From positions 62,001 through 126,000 of the forward strand of contig NZ_FQUU01000006.1 of NCBI RefSeq assembly GCF_900129295.1: a stretch of DNA of 64,000 bases, in the 5' to 3' direction. The translations under genes and the position numbers were made by a program. Numbering within the stretch: the stretch's first letter is position 1; the number at the start of each line of letters is the position of its first letter. Origin of the DNA: Flavisolibacter ginsengisoli DSM 18119. GTDB lineage: Bacteria > Bacteroidota > Bacteroidia > Chitinophagales > Chitinophagaceae. The notes beneath the pieces were generated by a model. It searched no databases. It worked only from the letters and a program-made list of their open reading frames with translations, and was not told the origin of the DNA. Positions 9,386-18,685 of this stretch are shown in pieces.

Positions 9386-10876
9386 ATGCAAGGCTATATT
9401 ATAGGATTGGATATAGGGACAGGAAGCACCAAAGCTGTGGCTGTTAATTTCCAGGGAGAAATCATTGGCAGCATTCAAGCATCTTATACGATTTTACAGG
9501 AGGATAGCCAAAAAGCAGAACAAGACCCACAAGTTTTACTGAATGCTTTTTATTCATGTATCAGGCAGATGATAGTGCAAATGAAAGATATGCCATTGGC
9601 TGTTTCTTTAAGCAGTGCTATGCATAATATTATGGCTGTAAATGAAAAAGGAGAACCAATATCGAACCTTGTAATTTGGTCAGATAGCCGTAGTACGGAG
9701 ATAGCAAAACTATTGCGAAAGGACAAGGCTGGTCAATCTATTTACATGGCTACGGGTACTCCCCTACATGCCATGTCACCACTTTGCAAGATCATCTGGT
9801 GGAGAGAAAATCAAAAAGATATTTTTACAAAAGCTCATAAGTTTATTTCTATTAAGGAATATATATGGTATAAATTATTTAATGAGTTTATTATTGATCA
9901 CTCCATTGCTTCCGCTACAGGTTTATTTAATATTGAAACCCTATCCTGGAATTCCGAATCCCTGGCGATAGCTCAAATTAATTCCAATAAATTATCCTTT
10001 CCTGTACCCACTGATCATTACAGAAAAGGTATTTCAACTGAAGCCTGTAAATTATCAGGACTTACTTCTTTAATCCCTGTTTGCATTGGAGCCAGTGATG
10101 GATGCCTTGCTAATCTTGGTACTAACTCATTAAAGGAAGGTGTTGCAGCTATTACTATAGGTACAAGTGGGGCCGTGCGCATTGCCTCGCGCTTGCCAAT
10201 ACGCAATCCCGCCACCATGAGTTTTAATTATATACTTGATAATGAATATTTTATTTGTGGCTATCCAATCAATAATGGTGGAAATATAATGGAGTGGCTT
10301 ATGCGGGATTTCCTTGATAATCAGGTAAGTGGACCCGACCAGTATGCAAGTCTTTTTGACATGATACACAAAATTCCTGCAGGTAGTGAAGGACTTATTT
10401 TTCTTCCCTACATTTTTGCAGAGCGTGCCCCGATTTGGGATGAAGAAGCATCCGGTGTATTTATAGGCATTCGAAGTAAGCACACAAGAGCTCACTTTAT
10501 TAGGGCCATTATTGAAGGTGTTTGTTATGCATTAAAAAATGTTCTGGAATTAATTGAACTTTCATCATCTGAGGTAAAGGAAATTCATGCCAGTGGAGGC
10601 TTTATAAAGTCAAATGACTGGGTGCAACTACTTGCTGATGTTACCGGGAAGCCTATTGTAATAGTTGAAAGAGAAGATGCATCTGCAATTGGGGCTGCCT
10701 ATTTAGCATATAGATTATTAAGTATAAATAATGAGAATTTTACAACACACGAAAACAGGTTAATAAATCCTCATAAATCTAATACTAAGGAGTACTTTAA
10801 ATTCTTCCAGGTTTATAAGACAATATATCCAGGAGTCCAGGAATCTATGCACCTGCTTTATAAAAAAGTAAACTAA
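9386..10876 (+). CDS. gntK: Gluconokinase, FGGY family
   Basis: The 496-residue FGGY-type kinase phosphorylates D-gluconate with ATP to 6-phosphogluconate in the cytoplasm. The N-terminal phosphate-binding motif GLDIGTGSTK is at residues 7-16. The middle carries the sugar-binding FGGY region (GASDGCLANLGTN, ITIGTSGAVR), and the C-terminal ATPase domain carries ASGGFIKSNDWVQLLADVTGKP. Length matches the family. It lies four bases upstream of a GntP-type permease, which strongly supports gluconate among the FGGY substrates. No Edd/Eda genes are adjacent, so the product probably enters the pentose phosphate route or a pathway encoded elsewhere. Confidence 0.88.
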   Translation: MQGYIIGLDIGTGSTKAVAVNFQGEIIGSIQASYTILQEDSQKAEQDPQVLLNAFYSCIRQMIVQMKDMPLAVSLSSAMHNIMAVNEKGEPISNLVIWSDSRSTEIAKLLRKDKAGQSIYMATGTPLHAMSPLCKIIWWRENQKDIFTKAHKFISIKEYIWYKLFNEFIIDHSIASATGLFNIETLSWNSESLAIAQINSNKLSFPVPTDHYRKGISTEACKLSGLTSLIPVCIGASDGCLANLGTNSLKEGVAAITIGTSGAVRIASRLPIRNPATMSFNYILDNEYFICGYPINNGGNIMEWLMRDFLDNQVSGPDQYASLFDMIHKIPAGSEGLIFLPYIFAERAPIWDEEASGVFIGIRSKHTRAHFIRAIIEGVCYALKNVLELIELSSSEVKEIHASGGFIKSNDWVQLLADVTGKPIVIVEREDASAIGAAYLAYRLLSINNENFTTHENRLINPHKSNTKEYFKFFQVYKTIYPGVQESMHLLYKKVN

Positions 10877-10879
10877 CAG

Positions 10880-12175
10880 ATGGTTATCATAACAGTCTTG
10901 GCAGGGATCATAATTTTAGTAGCATTAATAATACTGAAGGTAAATCCAATGTTAGCGTTATTACTGGTTTCTATAATTACTGGATTATTATTAAAAATGC
11001 CATTAAGTAAGGTTATAATTTCCATTAATAATGGAATTGGCAATACCCTTGGAGGTACTGTAATGATACTGGCCCTTGGGGCCATGCTTGGAAAATTAGC
11101 CGAGGAAAGTGGTGCAGGGCAAAAACTCGTTCTAGCTCTGGTTAAGATATTTGGTACGAAATATATTGCATGGGCAGTTTTACTTACCGGGATTATTGCA
11201 GGAATACCATTATTCTATAATGCAGGATTTGTAATACTAATACCGCTGGTTTTTGCCATAGCTTCCACACTGAACTACCCATTACTTATGTTGGGGATCC
11301 CCATGGCTGCAGCATTATCGATAACGCATGGATTCTTACCTCCCCATCCTGGACCTGTAACACTTGGTACTATCTTCCATGCTAACATTGGTAAAACTTT
11401 ATTATACGGAATGCTTATTTCTGTTCCAACAGCGATAATTGCAGGTATATTGTTCCCAAGGCTTATTAAAGCTAACAGAATCAGGGTGCAACCCAATATC
11501 AATTTTTCCTTAAAGGAAACGACCGAGCTGCCATCTTTGACCAAAAGTATTTTGATTCTATTGGCTCCAGTTATTTTTATCAGCTGTGGTACTTTGGGAG
11601 TTTACCTTACCAGCAATGCTGTTGCATTAAGTATTCTTAATTTTCTACAGGAACCTACTATAGCATTACTACTGTCCCTGGCTTTAGCTTTTACTTTATT
11701 AAATTGGAACATTAACCACTTTATGAGTACAGGCATTGAAGGTATAAAAGCTATTACTATGATACTTCTCATTATAGCTGCCGGTGGTGCCTTTAAACAA
11801 ATATTACTCGACAGTAATATTGGGATGATCTTAAAAGATAGCACTGCTTCTATGCATTTATCTCCATTGTTTCTAGGGTGGTTAATAGCTGCCTTATTCC
11901 GTATAACGCTTGGTTCGGCCACCGTAGCTGCCCTGAGTGCATCGGGCATAGTGCTACCATTTATAACAGGAGGTATATCTGCAGAACTTATGGTATTATC
12001 TGTAGGTGCAGGGAGTTTAATGTGTTCACATGTTAATGATACAGGATTCTGGATGTTCAAAGAATATTTCGGTTTAAATCTAAAGGACACTTTTCGAACA
12101 TGGACGCTCATGGAGAGTATTATTTCGTTGCTCGGCTTGCTTTTTATTTTAAGTATTCAAGCTTTTATAGCTTAA
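10880..12175 (+). CDS. gntP: Gluconate:H+ symporter, GntP family
   Basis: The 431-residue polytopic inner-membrane protein has about twelve hydrophobic segments. Family motifs include GITAG-type segments, HGFLPPHPGP near residue 150 (a hallmark of GntP permeases) and LGSATVAALSASGIVLPF near residue 350. It imports gluconate or a related sugar acid with protons. It follows gntK by four bases, so the two form an operon. The start ATG at 10880 leaves a short N-terminus directly entering the first helix, as is usual for the family. Confidence 0.9.
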   Translation: MVIITVLAGIIILVALIILKVNPMLALLLVSIITGLLLKMPLSKVIISINNGIGNTLGGTVMILALGAMLGKLAEESGAGQKLVLALVKIFGTKYIAWAVLLTGIIAGIPLFYNAGFVILIPLVFAIASTLNYPLLMLGIPMAAALSITHGFLPPHPGPVTLGTIFHANIGKTLLYGMLISVPTAIIAGILFPRLIKANRIRVQPNINFSLKETTELPSLTKSILILLAPVIFISCGTLGVYLTSNAVALSILNFLQEPTIALLLSLALAFTLLNWNINHFMSTGIEGIKAITMILLIIAAGGAFKQILLDSNIGMILKDSTASMHLSPLFLGWLIAALFRITLGSATVAALSASGIVLPFITGGISAELMVLSVGAGSLMCSHVNDTGFWMFKEYFGLNLKDTFRTWTLMESIISLLGLLFILSIQAFIA

Positions 12176-12472
12176 AACAAACCGAATACTGAATACATCT
12201 TAAGTCCAAAACCATTGTAACCATATCCCTTGGTTGCCGTAATCAATTATAATTAAAATCCGCTACAGTAAAGGATTACAACAGATATTCCCATCATTTG
12301 TATTGTGTAAAACAGGTAAAATTTGGCTTAAAAACCTTAAATGCATGCTCTAACTTTCCAATTCTACGATTTGCACCGCTATAACACAGAAGCCAAAGCG
12401 TTTTATAAGAAAACAGACTTTTTGGTATAGTTCTTTAAAAAAGGAGGTGTAAATTCGTAATACACTTCTATT
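12176..12472 (+). other. Intergenic region with a possible acetyltransferase remnant
   Basis: This stretch between gntP and the ilv leader has no intact gene of ordinary size. An ORF at 12341-12430 encodes 29 residues ending in NTEAKAFYKKTDFLV and stops at a TAG. The pattern N..A..FYKK.xF is the C-terminal signature of GNAT acetyltransferases, so this may be a decayed fragment. I could not choose a convincing promoter for the ilv operon here; several TA-N3-TTTG strings (for example near 12318 and 12373) deviate by one base of spacing. Confidence 0.3.
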
Positions 12473-12571
12473 ATGATAACAAAAGGCACAAATAATATAT
12501 TCTACTCTGTAATTAAAATTATAGTGGTAATTATTATTAGCGGCCTAACTGGAGGTGGATTTTATTTGTAA
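12473..12571 (+). CDS. ilvL: ilv operon leader peptide, Ile/Val-rich
   Basis: A 32-residue ORF too short for routine gene calling: ATG at 12473, TAA at 12569-12571. Residues 13-22 read VIKIIVVIII, nine of ten being Ile or Val, and Leu follows at residue 25. Eight Ile codons (ATA/ATT) and three Val codons occur in all. It sits 19 bases before an intrinsic terminator and directly upstream of the six-gene isoleucine-valine operon. This is the layout of ribosome-mediated attenuation known for E. coli ilvGMEDA. Stalling at the Ile/Val codons would leave 12552-12558 free to form the antiterminator. The symbol is given by analogy. The nearest Shine-Dalgarno-like string (12441-12448) is too far upstream to be the usual site. 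Confidence 0.8.
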   Translation: MITKGTNNIFYSVIKIIVVIIISGLTGGGFYL

Positions 12572-12617
12572 TTGAATAAATTAAAATACAAAACCCGCCT
12601 CAAAGGCGGGTTTTTTT
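12552..12617 (+). promoter_or_regulatory. Transcription attenuator of the ilv operon
   Basis: Two exclusive folds can be drawn. Terminator: AAACCCGCCT (12591-12600) pairs with AGGCGGGTTT (12604-12613) around a three-base loop, followed by TTTT. Antiterminator: GAGGTGG (12552-12558, within the leader peptide's Gly codons) pairs with CCGCCTC (12595-12601), seven pairs with one G-U, destroying the terminator's 5' arm. A ribosome at the leader stop (12569) would cover 12552-12558 and favour termination; one stalled at the Ile codons (12512-12538) would leave it exposed. A possible pre-emptor, CACTTC at 12463-12468, can pair with 12552-12557. Confidence 0.7.
12591..12617 (+). terminator. Intrinsic terminator between leader peptide and ilvE
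   Basis: A perfect 10-bp GC-rich stem with a CAA loop is followed by a T-run. It lies before, not after, the structural genes, only 24 bases upstream of the ilvE ATG, so it must be conditional if the operon is expressed from upstream. Confidence 0.85.
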
Positions 12618-12640
12618 ATGAAGAAAATCGTAATCTAATT

Positions 12641-13534
12641 ATGTATTACAACGAGAACACTATAGTTTATTACAATGGGTCCTTTATAAAAGCCTCTGAA
12701 GCCAGGGGAAATGTTTATGACCAAACATTACATTATGGTTATGGTGTGTTTGAAGGCATCAGGTCATATGCCACTGAAAGTGGAGTTCAAATATTCAAGG
12801 CTAAAGAGCATTTTGAAAGAATGAAATATTCATGCGAAGTCATGAATATTCCATATCCATATAATAATGATGAACTGGTAGCTATTTCTTACGAAGTTTT
12901 AAAACGAAACAACTTAGAAAATGCCTACCTGCGGCCCTTGGTTAGCTGTACTCCAAATATGTCGCTAACCAAAGCTAAGGGTTCACATTTACTTATTGCT
13001 GCATGGGAATGGGGCGCCTACCTGGGAGAAACATTATTACGGTTAAAGACTTCACCTTTCAGGAGAATTACCCCTGCCAGTTTTATGGTAGCAGCAAAGG
13101 TTTGCGGGCATTATGTAAACTCTATTTTAGCTACCCAGGAAGCAAAAGACAATGGCTTTGATGAAGCTCTATTATTAGATATGGAAGGATTTGTTGCTGA
13201 AGGGCCTGGCGCAAATATATTTTTAGAACAGGATAACATTTTATATACTCCTCAATTAGGCAGTATTCTTCCGGGAATTACCCGCGCAACTGTATTAGAG
13301 ATATGTAATGATTTAGGCATTGAGGCTATAGAAAAACAAATTTCCCCTGAAGAATTTAAAGGAGCAGATAGTGCTTTTTTCTGTGGGACTGCTGCAGAAG
13401 TTATTGGTATTGAATCATTGGATTCCATTCCTTTTAAGAAAAACTGGAAGGACAGTCTAGGGTTTCTTATCCAAAAAGCATATAAAGACCGGGTATTAGT
13501 TAAAAAATTTAAACAGGAAGTAGTTTCAGTATGA
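12641..13534 (+). CDS. ilvE: Branched-chain amino acid aminotransferase
   Basis: The 297-residue class IV PLP aminotransferase catalyses the last step of Ile, Val and Leu synthesis. Family signatures include [18 protein letters not shown] near residue 27 and the PLP-site block [28 protein letters not shown] with EGPGANIF downstream. An in-frame TTG at 12572 would place the terminator inside the gene, so the ATG at 12641, giving [13 protein letters not shown], is chosen. It is the first structural gene of the operon and its TGA overlaps the ilvD ATG (ATGA), indicating translational coupling. Confidence 0.93.
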   Translation: MYYNENTIVYYNGSFIKASEARGNVYDQTLHYGYGVFEGIRSYATESGVQIFKAKEHFERMKYSCEVMNIPYPYNNDELVAISYEVLKRNNLENAYLRPLVSCTPNMSLTKAKGSHLLIAAWEWGAYLGETLLRLKTSPFRRITPASFMVAAKVCGHYVNSILATQEAKDNGFDEALLLDMEGFVAEGPGANIFLEQDNILYTPQLGSILPGITRATVLEICNDLGIEAIEKQISPEEFKGADSAFFCGTAAEVIGIESLDSIPFKKNWKDSLGFLIQKAYKDRVLVKKFKQEVVSV

Positions 13535-15213
13535 CAGAAATAAACAAGTATAGCAAGGTATTGACACAAGACGAAACGCAACCTGCAGCCCAGGCAATGT
13601 TGTATGGAATTGGGTTGACGGATGATGATCTTAAGAAAGCCCAGGTTGGAATCGTTAGCATGGGATATGATGGGAACACCTGTAATATGCACCTTAATGA
13701 TCTGGCAAAGACCATTAAGCAAAGCGTGTGGGATAATGATCTTGTAGGTTTGATATTTAACACGATTGGTGTCAGCGATGGGATGAGTAATGGTACAGAT
13801 GGTATGCGTTATTCATTAGTAAGCAGGGATATTATTGCGGATTCTATTGAAACTGTTTGCGGTGCTCAATATTATGATGCAGTTATTGCTGTTCCTGGAT
13901 GTGATAAGAATATGCCCGGAAGCATAATTGCTATGGGACGTCTTAACAGGCCATCTATAATGGTATATGGCGGAACAATAGCACCCGGACATTATAATGG
14001 GCAAGATCTAAATATTGTTTCTGCCTTTGAAGCGCTGGGTCAGAAAATAGCCGGTACCATATCAGAAGATGATTTTAAATGCGTTATTAAAGCTGCTTGT
14101 CCAGGTGCAGGTGCATGTGGGGGAATGTATACTGCCAATACTATGGCGGCAGCTATTGAGGCATTAGGCATGAGTCTTCCTTTCTCTTCCTCCAATCCGG
14201 CAATTAGTGAGGAAAAAAAGAAAGAGTGCATGAATGCTGGAATTGCTATAAGGCATCTCCTTGAAAAAGATATCAAGCCTAAGGATATCATGACTTACGA
14301 AGCATTTGAAAATGCTATAACTATCGTGATAGCATTGGGCGGATCTACTAATGCTGTATTGCACCTGATTGCTATGGCTAAGAGCGTAGATGTTGACATT
14401 AGCCAAGATGATTTTCAGAGAATAAGCAACAAGGTGCCAGTATTAGCAGATTTTAAACCAAGTGGTAAATACCTGATGCAGGATCTTCACCAGCATGGAG
14501 GTATTCCATCTGTAATGAAATACCTCCTGGAAAAGAATTTCTTACATGGCCATTGTCTTACAGTAACTGGTAAGACCGTTTCAGAAAATCTAGCCGAGGT
14601 TCCTAACCTCGATTTTAATCAACAGAAGATTATCTACCCAACAAGTAATCCACTTAAAGCTACCGGCCATTTACAAATATTATACGGCAATCTAGCAGAA
14701 GGAGGAAGTGTGGCCAAAATAAGCGGAAAAGAAGGTGTAAGATTCGAAGGTCCTGCAAGAGTATTTGATGGAGAATTTGAGTTGATAAAGGGGATCAATT
14801 CTGGTAAGATAAAAGCGGGCGATGTAGTGGTAATCCGTTATGTAGGTCCAAAGGGTGGCCCTGGAATGCCTGAAATGCTTAAACCTACGTCAGCTATTAT
14901 AGGAGCAGGATTAGGTAAATCTGTAGCATTAATTACTGATGGCCGATTCAGCGGAGGTACCCATGGTTTTGTTGTAGGTCACATTACCCCGGAGGCCTAT
15001 GATGGTGGCACAATTGCGCTGGTAAAAGATGATGATAAGATAATCATAGATATTACCTCCAATACTATTACACTAGCCATTTCTGAAAATGAAATTGCTA
15101 AAAGAAAGGAGGATTGGAAACAACCTCCATTGAAAGCACAAAAAGGAATTCTTTATAAATATGCAAAACACGTTACAACAGCAGCAGAAGGATGTGTTAC
15201 TGACGCAAACTGA
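13531..15213 (+). CDS. ilvD: Dihydroxy-acid dehydratase
   Basis: The 560-residue iron-sulfur enzyme dehydrates 2,3-dihydroxy-3-methylbutanoate and its methylpentanoate analogue to the keto acids that IlvE transaminates. Visible signatures are [20 protein letters not shown] and [16 protein letters not shown], which supply the cluster cysteines, and [22 protein letters not shown] near the C-terminus. Length is normal. It overlaps ilvE by four bases and runs 53 bases into ilvB. Confidence 0.96.
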   Translation: MTEINKYSKVLTQDETQPAAQAMLYGIGLTDDDLKKAQVGIVSMGYDGNTCNMHLNDLAKTIKQSVWDNDLVGLIFNTIGVSDGMSNGTDGMRYSLVSRDIIADSIETVCGAQYYDAVIAVPGCDKNMPGSIIAMGRLNRPSIMVYGGTIAPGHYNGQDLNIVSAFEALGQKIAGTISEDDFKCVIKAACPGAGACGGMYTANTMAAAIEALGMSLPFSSSNPAISEEKKKECMNAGIAIRHLLEKDIKPKDIMTYEAFENAITIVIALGGSTNAVLHLIAMAKSVDVDISQDDFQRISNKVPVLADFKPSGKYLMQDLHQHGGIPSVMKYLLEKNFLHGHCLTVTGKTVSENLAEVPNLDFNQQKIIYPTSNPLKATGHLQILYGNLAEGGSVAKISGKEGVRFEGPARVFDGEFELIKGINSGKIKAGDVVVIRYVGPKGGPGMPEMLKPTSAIIGAGLGKSVALITDGRFSGGTHGFVVGHITPEAYDGGTIALVKDDDKIIIDITSNTITLAISENEIAKRKEDWKQPPLKAQKGILYKYAKHVTTAAEGCVTDAN

Positions 15214-16900
15214 AGAAATCAGTGGATCAGAAGCAGTTCTTAAAGCCTTTATAGAGGAAGGTGTAGACACAATTTTTGGTTACCCCGGTGGAGCAATTAT
15301 GCCCATTTACGATGCTTTGTTTGACTTTGATAATAAATTGAAACATATTTTGGTCAGGCATGAGCAAGGTTCAATTCATGCTGCACAGGGATACGCCAGA
15401 ACTTCTGGAAAAACAGGTGTTGTTTTCGCCACTAGCGGCCCGGGGGCTACCAACCTTGTTACCGGACTGGCAGATGCCCAGATAGATAGCACACCAATTG
15501 TTTGTATAACTGGACAAGTTTTTGCGCACCTACTTGGTACTGATGCATTCCAGGAAACTGATATCATAAATATTACTACCCCGGTAACTAAATGGAATTA
15601 CCAGATAACTGATGCCTCAGAAATTCCCGCAGTTTTAGCCAAAGCTTTTTTTATAGCTGGCAGCGGCCGCCCAGGTCCAGTATTAATTGACATTACTAAG
15701 AATGCACAATTGCAGAAGTTTCAATTTGGTGGATATCAAAAATGCAATTTTATAAGAAGTTATAGACCGAAACCAGTTGTTAGAAAAGAGTATATTGAAA
15801 AAGCTGCTTCCCTGATCAATTCTGCTAAAAAGCCTTTTGTCATATTTGGACAGGGAGTAATATTGGGAAAAGCGGAAAAAGAATTCAAAGCTTTTATTGA
15901 AAAAACAGGTATACCTGCAGCATGGACCATAATGGGCTTGAGTGCTTTGCCATCAGATCACCCTTTAGGTGTTGGTATGTTAGGTATGCATGGCAATTAT
16001 GCACCAAATGTTCTGACGAATGAGTGTGATGTTTTGATTGCTGTAGGTATGAGATTTGACGACCGGGTAACAGGAAGATTAGATAAATATGCCAGGCAAG
16101 CCAAAATAATACATTTAGATATTGACCCCGCCGAGATTGATAAAAATGTAAAAACAACAGTTGCAGTATGGGGAGATTGCAAGGAAACCTTGCCACTACT
16201 TACTGAATTAACTGAAAATAAAGTATACCCGCAATGGCTGCAACGGTTTAAGGAATTGGAACAAGATGAAATAGATGCCTGCATTTATGATGAACTACAT
16301 CCTAAAACAGAGCAAATGACCATGGGTGAAGTTATTGATGTTCTAAATGAATTGACTAATGCCCAGGCTGTGATAGTAACGGATGTTGGTCAACACCAAA
16401 TGGTGGCTTGTCGTTACGCAAAATTTAAAGAGAGTAAAAGCAATATCACTTCAGGAGGATTGGGAACAATGGGCTTTGCTTTACCTGCTGCCATAGGAGC
16501 TAAATTAGGCGCCCCTGGAAGAACTGTAGTTGCAATTATTGGAGATGGTGGTTTCCAAATGACCATACAGGAATTAGGTACTATCATGCAATGCAACATA
16601 GATGTGAAACTTCTGATTTTAAATAATCAATTTCTAGGTATGGTAAGACAATGGCAGGAACTATTCCATAGCAAGAGATACTCTTTTGTAAACATTGAAA
16701 GTCCGGATTTTGTCCAGGTTGCTAAAGGTTACCGAATTCAGGGAAAATCCATATCTAAAAGAGAAGAATTAAAAAATTCGCTTAGGGAAATGCTTGAATA
16801 TAAAGGAAGCTATCTTTTGGAAGTAATGGTGGGGAAAGAAAATAATGTATTTCCAATGGTAGAAGCTGGCAGCAGCGTTTCTGATATACGCTTAAAATAA
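15161..16900 (+). CDS. ilvB: Acetolactate synthase, large (catalytic) subunit
   Basis: The 579-residue thiamine-diphosphate enzyme condenses pyruvate with pyruvate or 2-oxobutanoate. Motifs include [14 protein letters not shown], the catalytic-Glu block [15 protein letters not shown], the FAD-region [12 protein letters not shown], and the ThDP/Mg signature [14 protein letters not shown]...[12 protein letters not shown]. The chosen ATG at 15161 lies inside ilvD, a 53-base overlap; a later start would shorten a Gln-rich N-terminal tail that is not conserved. The regulatory subunit gene follows after six bases. Confidence 0.95.
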   Translation: MQNTLQQQQKDVLLTQTEEISGSEAVLKAFIEEGVDTIFGYPGGAIMPIYDALFDFDNKLKHILVRHEQGSIHAAQGYARTSGKTGVVFATSGPGATNLVTGLADAQIDSTPIVCITGQVFAHLLGTDAFQETDIINITTPVTKWNYQITDASEIPAVLAKAFFIAGSGRPGPVLIDITKNAQLQKFQFGGYQKCNFIRSYRPKPVVRKEYIEKAASLINSAKKPFVIFGQGVILGKAEKEFKAFIEKTGIPAAWTIMGLSALPSDHPLGVGMLGMHGNYAPNVLTNECDVLIAVGMRFDDRVTGRLDKYARQAKIIHLDIDPAEIDKNVKTTVAVWGDCKETLPLLTELTENKVYPQWLQRFKELEQDEIDACIYDELHPKTEQMTMGEVIDVLNELTNAQAVIVTDVGQHQMVACRYAKFKESKSNITSGGLGTMGFALPAAIGAKLGAPGRTVVAIIGDGGFQMTIQELGTIMQCNIDVKLLILNNQFLGMVRQWQELFHSKRYSFVNIESPDFVQVAKGYRIQGKSISKREELKNSLREMLEYKGSYLLEVMVGKENNVFPMVEAGSSVSDIRLK

Positions 16901-16906
16901 CTTGCA

Positions 16907-17497
16907 ATGGCAAAAGAAGAATACACTATAACTGTATACACTGAAAACCAGATTGGTTTATTGAATCGCATCGCCATAATTTTTTCGCGACGTAAGATCA
17001 ATGTAGAAAGCCTTAATACATCTCCTTCTGAAGTCCCAGGCATACACAGGTTTACCATCGTTATCCATGAAATGGAAGATATTGTACGGAAACTGGTACG
17101 ACAAATAGAAAAACAAGTTGAGGTTTTAAAAGCCTATTATAATACAAGTGATGAAATTGTATGGCAGGAACTGGCATTATATAAGGTGCCAACAAGTGAA
17201 ATTACAGAAAAAGTAAAGGTAGAGCGGTTATTAAGGCAATATGGAGCTAAAGCAGTAGTAATCAGAAAAGATTATACAGTTTTTGAAACAACAGGTCACA
17301 GGGAGGAAACAGATGGGTTGGTAAAGGTGCTTGAACCCTATGGATTAATTGAATTTGTACGTAGTGCCAGGGTTGCCATAATAAAAGGAAGCAGAGGCTT
17401 TCATGAAAAACTCAAAGAATTTGAATCAATGGCAGAAGGCCCTGAACTGGTTGAAAATGAATTCCTGGCACACCAGGAAGAAGTTTTTGATATTTAG
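16907..17497 (+). CDS. ilvN: Acetolactate synthase, small (regulatory) subunit
   Basis: The 196-residue protein carries an N-terminal ACT domain (YTITVYTENQIGLLNRIA through GIHRFTIVI, about residues 5-52), the domain that binds valine for feedback inhibition. A longer C-terminal domain (residues 80-170) resembles that of the IlvH/IlvN group. It starts six bases after ilvB. Length is slightly above the E. coli IlvH size because of an acidic C-terminal extension. Confidence 0.93.
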   Translation: MAKEEYTITVYTENQIGLLNRIAIIFSRRKINVESLNTSPSEVPGIHRFTIVIHEMEDIVRKLVRQIEKQVEVLKAYYNTSDEIVWQELALYKVPTSEITEKVKVERLLRQYGAKAVVIRKDYTVFETTGHREETDGLVKVLEPYGLIEFVRSARVAIIKGSRGFHEKLKEFESMAEGPELVENEFLAHQEEVFDI

Positions 17498-17554
17498 GAT
17501 CAACCTGGAATCAATTATAATTTATATACTAATAAACACTTTAAAACTATAACA

Positions 17555-18685
17555 ATGGCAAAATTAAATTTTGGGGGTGTCGAAGAAAATGTTGTAACAA
17601 GGGAAGAATTTCCTTTATCAAAAGCAAGGCAGGTACTAAGCAATGAAACTGTTGCTGTAATAGGCTATGGCGTTCAGGGTCCTGGCCAGGCATTAAATCA
17701 AAAAGATAATGGAATCAATGTGATTGTTGGACAGCGGCGCAATTCAAAATCCTGGGATAAAGCAGTAAAAGATGGCTTTGTTCCTGGCGAAACCTTGTTT
17801 GATATAGAAGAAGCATTACAAAAGGGAACTATTATTTGCTATTTATTAAGTGATGCTGCCCAAATTCAATTATGGCCCACCGTAAAAAAGCATTTAACTC
17901 CCGGTAAGGCATTGTATTTCTCTCATGGCTTTGGTATTACTTACAGTGACCAAACAGGTATTATTCCTCCCCCAGATGTAGATGTATTTTTAGTAGCGCC
18001 AAAAGGATCAGGAACCTCTTTAAGAAGGATGTTTTTACAAGGAAGAGGATTAAATAGCAGCTATGCAATATTCCAGGATGCGACCGGGCGTGCATTTGAA
18101 AGAGTTATCGCATTAGGAATTGCTGTTGGAAGTGGTTATTTGTTTGAAACCGATTTCCGAAAAGAAGTTTACAGTGACCTGACTGGAGAACGCGGAACAT
18201 TGATGGGAGCTATACAAGGGATCTTTGCTGCTCAATATGAAGTTTTACGTTCAAAAGGACATACGCCTTCTGAAGCATTTAATGAAACGGTAGAGGAACT
18301 AACGCAATCCTTAATGCCTTTAGTGGCTGAGAACGGCATGGATTGGATGTACGCTAATTGTTCTACTACTGCACAAAGGGGTGCACTGGATTGGTGGAAA
18401 AGGTTTCGTGACGCAACGTTGCCAGTATTTAATGAGCTATATGAAAGTGTGGCCACAGGAAAAGAAGCTGCCAAATCGATAGAAAGTAATAGTAAACCTG
18501 ATTATCGGGATAAGCTTGAAGAAGAATTGAAGGAGTTGCGTGAAAGCGAAATTTGGCAGGCAGGCAAAACAGTAAGAAGCTTAAGGCCTGAAAACCAGGA
18601 GCCCGTTGCTCCAGGAAGCGCTGGTGACAATTTTGAAAAGAAATTACAAAAAGTAAAATTCTCCTCCCCTTTATATCGTGATTGA
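17555..18685 (+). CDS. ilvC: Ketol-acid reductoisomerase
   Basis: The 376-residue enzyme isomerises and reduces acetolactate or acetohydroxybutyrate with NAD(P)H. The nucleotide site reads VIGYGVQGPGQALNQKDNG and the loop after it GQRRNSKSW, variants of the usual GYGSQGHAHA and QRR forms. Metal and substrate residues follow in ALGIAVGSGYLFETDFRKEVYSDLTGERG. The sequence is of the longer type seen in Bacteroidota. A 57-base gap separates it from ilvN, the largest inside the operon, and its end overlaps the ilvA start by eight bases. Confidence 0.93.
   Translation: MAKLNFGGVEENVVTREEFPLSKARQVLSNETVAVIGYGVQGPGQALNQKDNGINVIVGQRRNSKSWDKAVKDGFVPGETLFDIEEALQKGTIICYLLSDAAQIQLWPTVKKHLTPGKALYFSHGFGITYSDQTGIIPPPDVDVFLVAPKGSGTSLRRMFLQGRGLNSSYAIFQDATGRAFERVIALGIAVGSGYLFETDFRKEVYSDLTGERGTLMGAIQGIFAAQYEVLRSKGHTPSEAFNETVEELTQSLMPLVAENGMDWMYANCSTTAQRGALDWWKRFRDATLPVFNELYESVATGKEAAKSIESNSKPDYRDKLEEELKELRESEIWQAGKTVRSLRPENQEPVAPGSAGDNFEKKLQKVKFSSPLYRD

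Noticed and set aside
11602-12111. Long minus-strand ORF inside gntP
   Set aside because: It is antisense to a well-recognised permease and has no domain.
12176-12340. Riboswitch or T-box upstream of the ilv operon
   Set aside because: No conserved T-box elements or aptamer-like layout were visible; the leader peptide explains the terminator.
12441-12448. AGGAGGTG as the Shine-Dalgarno site of the ilv leader peptide
   Set aside because: It is more than 20 bases before the ATG, too far for a usual site, and may belong to the acetyltransferase-like remnant.
12572-12640. In-frame TTG start extending ilvE upstream
   Set aside because: It would put the terminator hairpin inside the gene and the added residues do not match the aminotransferase N-terminus; ATG 12641 does.
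13252-13722. Minus-strand ORF across ilvE and ilvD
   Set aside because: Shadow of two confirmed genes in coupled frames.
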